A DNA stretch of 64,000 nucleotides from Dryobates pubescens (Eukaryota; Chordata; Aves; Piciformes; Picidae). The position numbers and the translations under genes were made by a program. The stretch lies in assembly GCF_014839835.1 (NCBI RefSeq), contig NC_071626.1:1054001-1118000 (forward strand). The letters run 5' to 3'. Below are positions 56,957 through 64,000 of the stretch, one piece after another; the first letter of the stretch is position 1; every line of letters begins with the position of its first letter. The notes below the pieces were generated by a model. The model had not been told where the DNA came from, ran no database searches, and was given only the letters and a program-made list of their open reading frames with translations.

Positions 56957-57113
56957 CAGGATCTCAGAACAGTTTTGGTTGGAAATGGCCTCTGAGCTCA
57001 TCCAGTCCACCCAACCCCACCCTGGCCACTAAACCATGGCCCCAGGTGCCATGGCCACACCTCCAGGGATGATGACTCCATCACCTCCCTGGGCAGCCTC
57101 TTCCAACCTCTTC
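56957..57113 (-). repeat. CR1 LINE, 3' end fragment
   Basis: Reverse CR1: 'ttttggttggaaatggcctc' to 'cacctccctgggcagcctct'. Confidence 0.88.
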
Positions 57114-57308
57114 TTCACTATGGGCTGCAGGGGAATTTAGTCCAGTGTCTGGAGCACCTCCTTCCCCTCCTTTTTCACTGCCCTGGTGCCTGCAGAGTTG
57201 CTTCTCTTACACTCTAACTCCTCTCCCTGGCTGCCGTTGCTCAGCAGCTTTTGTCCCTCCTCAGCAGCAGAGGTGCTGTCACTGGTGGGCTCAGCCTTGG
57301 CCAGTGGT

Positions 57309-57508
57309 GGGTCCATCTGGAAACCAGCTGGCACTGGCTCTGTTGGATGTGGGAGGAAGATTCTAGCAGTCATGGATGCCCCCTCCCTGGAGGCCAGCTT
57401 GGCTGATGCCTTGAGCCAGCTGGGCTGGTGGGAGGTGTCCCTGCCCCTGGCAGGGGGCTGGAGCTGGATGAGCTTTCAGGTTCCCTCCAACCCAACCCAT
57501 CCTGCTCC
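57309..57508 (+). repeat. CR1 LINE 3' end with chimeric 59-bp leader
   Basis: From 57373 this is an ordinary sense CR1 3' end. The preceding 59 bp (57309-57367) is not CR1 as I know it but recurs at 59929-59987, joined to CR1 at almost the same point. Confidence 0.8.
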
Positions 57509-57849
57509 ATCAGTGTAACTGCAGGAGTGGTTTCTGCTGGTAGTGAATTGAGTTATGCCTTGCCTTTCTGCAGCTGAAGATGCACCATGAAAGGCTTGGT
57601 CTGTGCTAGTACATAGAGAATCCTCTAGGAATTTGCACCAGATCTCAGCTTCACAGTGCCAGAAGCCTGTGAGCTGCTGTGGAAAGCTCAGGTCATGCTC
57701 AGGGGGAGTGATGCTGACCTTGGCAGTGCCCCCCTTCAGGCCAGTGTGGTTTGGCAGCCTGAGCTTCCAAGGGGTGGTATATTATGGATTCTATTCTTTG
57801 TAGTCTGGGGAGGTGCTCTTGCCTGGAGAACCTTTGTCCTCTTCTCACT

Positions 57850-58112
57850 GTAGAGATTCATGGAATGGTCCAGGTTGGAAGGAACCTCTGCCATGGGCAG
57901 GGACAGCTCCCCCCAGCCCAGGCTGCTCAGGGCCTCACCCAGCCTGGCCTTGAACACCTCCAGGGAGGGGACATCCACGGCCCCCCTGGGCAGCCTGTGC
58001 CAGAGCCTCCCTACCCTCACTGCAAAGAATCTCTTCCTCATCTCCAGTCTCAATCTGCCCTCTTCCAGCTTCAGTCTGTTGCCCCTTGTCCTAGCCCCCC
58101 AGGCTGGGTGCA
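57850..58112 (-). repeat. CR1 LINE, 3' end fragment
   Basis: Reverse CR1 from 'ttcatggaatggtccaggtt' to 'gttgccccttgtcctagccc'. Confidence 0.93.
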
Positions 58113-58174
58113 GCCACTTCTTCACATGGTCATAGCTCATGAACTGGTAGACCCTGGGAAAACACCTGTGCTGA

Positions 58175-58304
58175 AGTCCTGGAATTGTTTGGGCTGGGAA
58201 AGCTCTCTGGGACCATCAAGTCCAGCCACCAGTGCCACCCCTCCATGGCCACTACAGCCTGGCCCCAGGAGCCATGGCCACACTTCCTGAACACCTCCAG
58301 GTAG
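58175..58304 (-). repeat. CR1 LINE, 3' end fragment
   Basis: Reverse CR1: 'ctggaattgtttgggctggg' to 'cttcctgaacacctccagg'. Confidence 0.88.
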
Positions 58305-58744
58305 AGAAAGGCTTTTTGAATGAAGTCTTTGTGTTTTTGGAGGCAGTTTCACCCCTCACTGTTGAAGACAGTTTTGACTGATGTTTCACTGTCTCCTGCT
58401 GCCTCCCCCTCAGAAATCAAAGCTAACACATGCCTGTGCTTTACCTTCTTGTGTGTAACTGAGCAGTTCTTGGGGCAGGAGGTACATGTGATCTTCCTCC
58501 TTATCCTGCTCTGACAGAGCAGGAAAGAATTGCTATTTGGCAAGGAGTTATGGCTTGCCCTGTGCTGATGCCCTGCTTTAAGTTCCTCCCCTTACCTGCT
58601 GTTTCATACCCTAAGATGAATCCTTACTCTTAAGATGTAGCTGGAATGTATTGACAGTAGAGGCTGGCAAGGGTTTCCTGCAGTCAGAGTCAAGAGATGA
58701 GCCAAATGTCTGTGAGCAGCAGGAGCAGGGAAGTGGTTCTTTCC

Positions 58745-59282
58745 CTCTGCTTTGAGACCCCACCTGGAGTCCAGTTCTGGAGTCCAGTTCTGGAGTCCCC
58801 AGCATTAGAAGGACACAGAAGTGTTGGAGGGGGTCCAGAGGAGGCACTGAAGATGATCTAAGGGCTGGAGAGTCTCTGCTATGGGGATAGCTGAGACAAC
58901 TGGGGCTGTGCAGCCTGGAGAAGAGGAGGCTGCAGGGAGACCTTAGAGCAGCCTTCCAGTACCTGAAGTGGGCTGCAGGAGAGCTGTGGAGGGACTTTGG
59001 ACAGGGGCTTGTAGTGGTAGGATGAGGGACAATGGCTTTAAGATGGAAGAGAGGAGATTCAGGCTGGGGATTAGAGAGAAAGTCTTTGCAGGGAGGGTGG
59101 GGAGGCACTGGAGCAGGCTGCCCAGGGGGGCTCTGGATGTCCCCTCCCTGGAGCTGTTCAAGGCCAGGCTGGATGAGGCCCTGAGCAGCCTGGGCTGGTG
59201 GAGCTGTCCCTGCCCGTGGCAGGGGGCTGGGGCTGGCTGAGCTTTCAGGACCCTCCAGCCCAAGGCATTCTGTGCTGTGGTG
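58745..59282 (+). repeat. CR1 LINE, ~540 bp 3' fragment
   Basis: Sense CR1 starting in 'cacctggagtccagttctgg', with a small 14-bp internal duplication (ggagtccagttct twice), to 'agcccaaggcattctgtg'. Confidence 0.93.
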
Positions 59283-59844
59283 TGAGTGGAAGTGCTGAAG
59301 CTGCAGAGAGCCAGCACAAGGCATGCAGGCACCATCTGCACAGTGGATGAAGTAGAAGTTCCCAAGGTGATTAGGCTGCAGCCCATGCCGATTAGATTTA
59401 GCCTGGGCTGTGCTGGCATGCAAGGCTTTGTGCTGCTGTGTTAGGCTTGGCCCAAGGAAGTGATTTGGCTGAGGGCTCTGCAGTGAAGGTCATTTCCTAA
59501 GCCAGATCAGTGCTGGGAGCTCATTTGTCGTTTGTGCAAGTGATAGGGGTGCCTGGAGCAGGGACTGGGCACATGCTGCTGGGGCAGGGCAAGCCCCTGC
59601 ATTCTGGGGGGAAAGGGGGGGTAAGGTGCATCAGGAAGGACTGAGAGCCAGGCTGCAATGGGGAGAAGAGCATTTAGGTTCAGCTGCAAATTCAGCAGCT
59701 GAAGCCCATGAAGAATGAGCTGAAGGACTTGCACTGACTCAGTCTTTGAGAGTGGAACTTCAGGGGCAGCTTGTTCTTGAAGTCCTTTTGCTTTTTGCCT
59801 TTGGCAGTCACCTTTGGTCTGCTTTAGAACTCTGCCTGGAGGGG

Positions 59845-60135
59845 GGTGGTTGAGGCTTGAGGGGGGGAGATTGGGGCTGGATAGGAGGAAGGAATTCTTT
59901 CTAGTGAGGGTGGGGAGACACTGGAACTGGGTCCATCTTGAAACCAGCTGGCACTGGGTCTGTTGTATGTGGGAGGAAGGTTCTAGTTGTGGCTGTCCCC
60001 TCCCTGGGGGTGTTGAAGGCCAGGCAGGATGAGGCCCTGAGCAGCCTGGGCTGGTGGGAGGGGTCCCTGCCAGTGGCAGGGGCTTGGCACTGGATCATCT
60101 TTAAGGTCTCTTCCAGCCCAACCCACTGTGTGAGT
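59845..60135 (+). repeat. CR1 LINE 3' end carrying the 59-bp segment
   Basis: Sense CR1 with normal sequence to 'gacactggaactg', then the 59-bp segment (59929-59987) in place of the usual 'caggctgcccagggagg', then normal CR1 to 'cccaacccactgtgtgag'. Confidence 0.88.
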
Positions 60136-60569
60136 CACTGACTTGGCAGCAAGAGTCTGATCTCCTCTAGGAAGCAAACCCTGAACAGGCTGCTGAGCAG
60201 CCAGGACACCTGTTCTCATCCCATTGTCTCCCACCCAAAGTGGGGGCAGTGTGGTACCCTCCAGGTTCACAGACCCAGGGAGCTGTGTGAACGAAGCAGG
60301 GGGCTCTCATTTCTCCTGGAAAAGCTGTAGTGTGCCCTGTCATCTGTAGAGGCTGAGACTGGCTCCCACAGCCTCTCTAAAAGGCTTCTGGGGTGTAACC
60401 TCTGTGTTTGCAGGTGAGGCAGAAGGTAGGTTCTGAGCTAGTGAAGGAGCTCAGGGAAGAGTCGTGCCCTGAGGCTTTGCAGGATGTGGTGCTGTGCCTT
60501 CTGAGGTACAGTCTCCTTGGAAAGACTTGGTGAAGGAGGTGGTGCTGCTCTCTGCTCAGTCATGTCCTG

Positions 60570-60828
60570 TGGCAGGGCAAGGGGCAGTGGGTACAAGCTG
60601 GAGCCCAGAGGGTTCCATCTCAGTGTGAGGAAAAACATCTTCACTGTGAGGGTGCTGAGCCCTGGAGCAGGCTGCCCAGGGAGGCTGTGGAGTCTCCTGC
60701 TCTGGAGGCTTTGAGCCCTCTCTGGGACATGCTGCTGTGTGGCCTGGCCTGGGTGATCCTGCTCTGGCAGGGGGGGTGGACTGGCTAATCTCTAGAGGTC
60801 CCTTCCAACCCCTAGCATTCTCTGAGCT
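60570..60828 (+). repeat. CR1 LINE, different subfamily 3' end
   Basis: Sense CR1 with the 'ggggtggactggctaatctc' and 'tagaggtcccttccaacccc' tail that marks another CR1 subfamily. Confidence 0.85.
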
Positions 60829-60984
60829 CTGTTGTAAGGTAGCAGCACAAAGCTGCTAGTCACAAAGATGCTTCTCTAGTCTCAGCACTACACAGGGCTG
60901 CCAAATGTCTGTTTACAACAAGGAGGAAGGTAGGCAGAGTCTCTTGGTGTGTAAAACCAGCACCCCCAAATACTCCTGTGCAGG

Positions 60985-61165
60985 GCTGCTCTCAATCTCC
61001 TCCCCCCCATCCTGGATTGAGGGTGAGAATTGTGCTTGCCCAGGTGCAGGACCTTGCACCTTGCCTGAATGAACCTCATGAGACTCTCCTCAGCTCACCC
61101 CTCCAGCCTGTCCAGCCCCATCTGGACGGCCCCCATCCCACCCTTAATCACAGCCCTCTCTTTTC
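60985..61165 (-). repeat. CR1 LINE, internal fragment
   Basis: Reverse CR1 upstream block ('aggtgcaggaccttgcacct', 'aacctcatgagactctcctc') without the 3' tip. Confidence 0.75.
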
Positions 61166-61869
61166 TGGAGGCTTCTTGTCCTCACAGGTTACAGTACAAG
61201 CAGGTTGAGAGCTTCTCCCCCCCCGGGTACAATTATTTTTCAGTGTAATGTCTTCATAGAAGAGCAGCAATGCAGAGTGTCAGCTGCACCATCTGTCCCA
61301 TCCATATCAGCTGTCAGCCCGCTTCAGGCCACCTGTGTTAATCAGCAAAGCTTTGCCTTTGCTTGGCAAAACACCTTCAACACTTCTGTGCTTTGTGACC
61401 ACTTCATTAAAGATGGGAGAGCTCAAACTGGGGGGGGCACAACCAGTTGTGAGTGGGGGTTGGTGGGCACTGACTGCCATGTGTCTGCATTGGGGCTGCA
61501 GGATCTGTCTTAGCCAGGGGAAATGATGACAGCAGCTGGGAACAGGGGGAGCAAAAGCAGGAGCAAGAGGAGCTCTCACTCTGTAGCCCTGCAGAGTGTG
61601 ACAGGAAGAGAGAACTGCTCAAGGCAGCAGGAGCTGGTGCAGTGAGTGCTTTGCAGCTCAGGATGGCTCTGGGAATCTCTTCTGTGGAACTTAGAGTGCT
61701 GGAGGAAGCTAATGAGAGGCACCACCGAGCCCTCTTCTGGAGCAGGACTGACTGGGTGGAAATCTGTGTTGCATGAGGACAAAATGAATTGCTCTGTTAT
61801 CAAAACATCTGTTGAAAACAAATGTACCACTTTATTTATTTATAAGTTTGAAAAGAAAGGCTTCTCTGG

Positions 61870-62478
61870 GCACTCTAAGTGGCCAAGAAGGCCACCAGCA
61901 GCCTGGCCTGGGGCAGCAGTGGTGTGGCCAGCAGCAGGGCAGGGATGGTGTCCCTGTGCTGGGCACTGCTCAGGCTGCACCTCGAGTACTGGCTTCAGTC
62001 TGGGCCCCTCACTGCCACAAGGACATGGAGGAACTGGAGCAGGCCCAGAGGAGGGCAACCAAACTGGGGAAGGGTCTGGAGAACAGGGCAGGAGCAGCTG
62101 AGGGAGCTGGGGGTGTTCAGTCTGGGGAAGAGGAGGCTGAGGGAGACCTCATTGCCCTCTGCAGCTCCCTGAGAGGAGGCTGCAGTAAACTTTGGGTTGG
62201 GCTCTGCTCCCTAGTGTTAAATGGTAGGAGAGGAAATGGCCTGAAATTGTGCCAGGGGAGGCTTAGGTTGGAGTGGAGGGAAAACTTCTTTGGTGCAAGA
62301 GTGGTCAGGGACTGGCAGAGGCTGCCCAGGGAGGTGGTGGAGTCCCCATGGCTGGAGGTGCTCAGGAAAGCTGTGGCCATGGCACCTGGGGCCGTGGTTT
62401 GGTGGCCATGGCAGGGTTGGGTGCTGGTTGGACTGGGTGATCCCAGAGGACTTTTCCAAGCCAAACAATTCCATGAGC
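61870..62478 (+). repeat. CR1 LINE, ~600 bp 3' fragment
   Basis: Sense CR1 from 'ggccaagaaggccaccagca' to 'ccaagccaaacaattccatg'. Same subfamily as 44000-44527 and 49290-49730. Confidence 0.93.
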
Positions 62479-63147
62479 TGTCACTTTGTGCCAAGCCTGG
62501 TGCCTGCTCTCTCAGCATGCTGGCTGCATCAGCTCTTGAGGGTTGCCTCGCTGGAGCCGTGCAAGTGTTGTTCATCTCTGTAGGGAAGCAGCTTGCATTA
62601 GGTGGTGGAGCTCCGTGCAGAGGGCAGGAAGTGAAGCATCCTCGCTTTTAAAGCCTTTTGCATCTAGTATTCATGTGCCCCAGGGGGCTCTTAGGGCTTC
62701 TGAGCAGCCTCAGTGTTTGTGTAGCTGCATTCAGCAGGACTGTTTCCCTCTGCCCCCTGCTGAGGGGTTTGACAGCAAGGTGACCACATCCAGGTCTTGG
62801 AGAGCTGTCTGCATGTGCTGAGGTCCCTGCAGCAGGACTTGGTGCCTCACTTGGAAGGGTCATGCTTGTTCTCCTACGTGTGTGCCCTCCTTGTTCATTG
62901 TGGAGTGGACTTCAGTGGCAGAACCTGCAGCTTGCAGCCAGGCCCTGCTCCCTCAGCCAGGCTGGGAGGCAGAAGTGCTGATGCTGCTGCCAGAGGAGTG
63001 CTGATTCTGGGGGATTGGGAGCCAGGGCAGGCTGCCTGCTGCGGTCACAGTCAGCACTCTGCTGCTGCTGGGGAGGTGGGCTGGGGACCAGAGTGACTGA
63101 GTGGGAGCCAGGGACTGCTGAGATCAGCCCAGCTACTAAATTGTGTT

Positions 63148-63195
63148 ACTCAGAGAAGCATTGAGGTTGGAAAAGACCTTCAGGATCATTGAAGG
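63148..63195 (-). repeat. CR1 LINE tip, abutting an opposite CR1
   Basis: Reverse CR1 tip ('gaagcattgaggttggaaaa', 'gaccttcaggatcattgaa'), immediately followed by a sense CR1. Confidence 0.75.
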
Positions 63196-63412
63196 ATTGA
63201 AGCTTGAGGAGGGCAGATTGAGACTGGAGTTTGGGAAGAAGCTCTTTAGAGAGGGTGGTGAGACACTGGGACAGGTTGCCCAGGGAGGTTGTGGTTACAT
63301 CCTCCCTGGTGGAAGGATGAGGCCTTGAGCAACCTGGGGCAGTGGAAAGTGTCCCTGCCCGTGGCAAGGACTGGAACTGGATGGTCTGGAAGGTCCCTCC
63401 CAGCCCAGCCCA
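63196..63412 (+). repeat. CR1 LINE, 3' end fragment
   Basis: Sense CR1: 'ttgaagcttgaggagggcag' to 'ggaaggtccctcccagccca'. Confidence 0.9.
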
Positions 63413-63554
63413 GGCTGTGGCCCTTGCTCCACGTGCTCTGGAACTTGTCTGTGGCTCTTTCTGTGGATGGAGGCAAGCAGCTCTTGGGGGAGTCTGGTGT
63501 TTAAAGCAGTTTGTGCTTGTTTTCAAAGCAGTGGGAGGGAGTTTTCAGCAGGGG

Positions 63555-64000
63555 CTGTGTTTGTTAGGGGCAGGAGTTGACCTGCTGGAGGGTAGAGAGG
63601 CTCTGCAGAGGCACCTTGACAGGCTGGGCAGATGGGCAGAGCCCAGGGGCAGGAGCCTGAACACATCCAAGTGCCAGGGGCTGCACATTGGCCACAGCAA
63701 CCCCAGGCAGAGCTACAGGCTGGGGGCAGAGTGGCTGAGAGCAGCCAGGCGGAGAGGGACCTGGGGGTGCTGGTGGATGGTAGGCTGAACATGAGCCTGC
63801 AGTGTGCCCAGGGGGCCAAGAAGGCCAATGGCATCCTGGCCTGCATCAGGAACAGTGTGGCCAGCAGGAGCAGGGAAGTCATTGTGCCCCTGGACACAGC
63901 ACTGGTTAGGCCACACCTTGAGTCCTGTGTCCAGTTCTGGGCCCCTCAGTTTAGGAAGGACATCGAGACACTTGAAGGTGTCCAGAGAAGGGCAACAAAG
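63555..64000 (+). repeat. CR1 LINE, ORF2 region, runs off the window
   Basis: Sense CR1 from the reverse-transcriptase C-terminal region ('gcagagcccaggggcaggag', 'gaggccaagaaggccaatgg'-like text) to the right edge at 'gtccagagaagggcaacaaa'. It would continue into the 3' end beyond 64000. Confidence 0.92.

Larger units (their letters stand above)
51442..64000 (+). other. UBE2N: UBE2N intron 1 (continues past the window)
   Basis: Assigned because no later UBE2N exon appears. It is the most CR1-dense part of the window, with about 17 fragments in both orientations. From 52.2 to 54.1 kb I see only unique sequence. Confidence 0.75.

Noticed and set aside
51442-64000. Remaining UBE2N exons
   Set aside because: I looked for the peptides after residue 10 (ETQRLLAEP, DESNARYF, YHPNVDKLG) in all frames and saw none. 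They must lie beyond the right edge.

Overview
This window is vertebrate nuclear DNA and almost certainly avian. It carries about 45 fragments of the chicken-repeat-1 (CR1) LINE, most ending in the typical bird 3' tip, and two pieces of an LTR type common in birds. Its genes are single exons separated by long introns, with four CpG-island promoters. The heavy CR1 load would suit a CR1-rich lineage such as woodpeckers and allies, but that is only a guess.

Four genes can be recognised by protein similarity, in the order CRADD - SOCS2 - MRPL42 - UBE2N. The first three are on the minus strand and UBE2N is on the plus strand. From memory this matches human 12q22, inverted. (1) CRADD: promoter and noncoding exon 1 near 7.8-7.9 kb and the CARD-coding exon at 3325-3630; the death-domain exon lies off the left edge. 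(2) SOCS2: complete coding sequence in two exons (21988-21844 and 21039-20591), predicting 197 residues with an SH2 domain and a SOCS box. It has a CpG-rich upstream region with two STAT5-type sites 11 bp apart, and a 3'UTR that probably crosses a CA-rich minisatellite. (3) MRPL42: four coding exons between 40826 and 36336, in agreement on reading phase, with a CpG/ETS promoter near 43.6 kb; the short exon holding the start codon was not found. (4) UBE2N: promoter and first coding exon (10 codons) at 51412-51441; the rest of the window is its first intron.

The layout is uneven. CR1 fragments crowd 0-10 kb and 34.9-64 kb. Between 14.4 and 34.9 kb, around SOCS2, I see none, as often seen around tightly regulated genes. 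The right half also holds a 23-bp tandem repeat, a 46-bp tandem expansion inside a CR1 element, a 70-75-bp GC-rich repeat just upstream of UBE2N, and one LTR plus a fragment of the same family in opposite orientation.

The genes do not form one pathway. CRADD is an apoptosis and PIDDosome adaptor, SOCS2 a cytokine and growth-hormone feedback inhibitor and Cullin-5 ligase adaptor, MRPL42 a mitoribosome subunit, and UBE2N the K63-specific ubiquitin-conjugating enzyme Ubc13. I found no convincing unknown gene system. The points most worth following up are regulatory sites and repeat biology.
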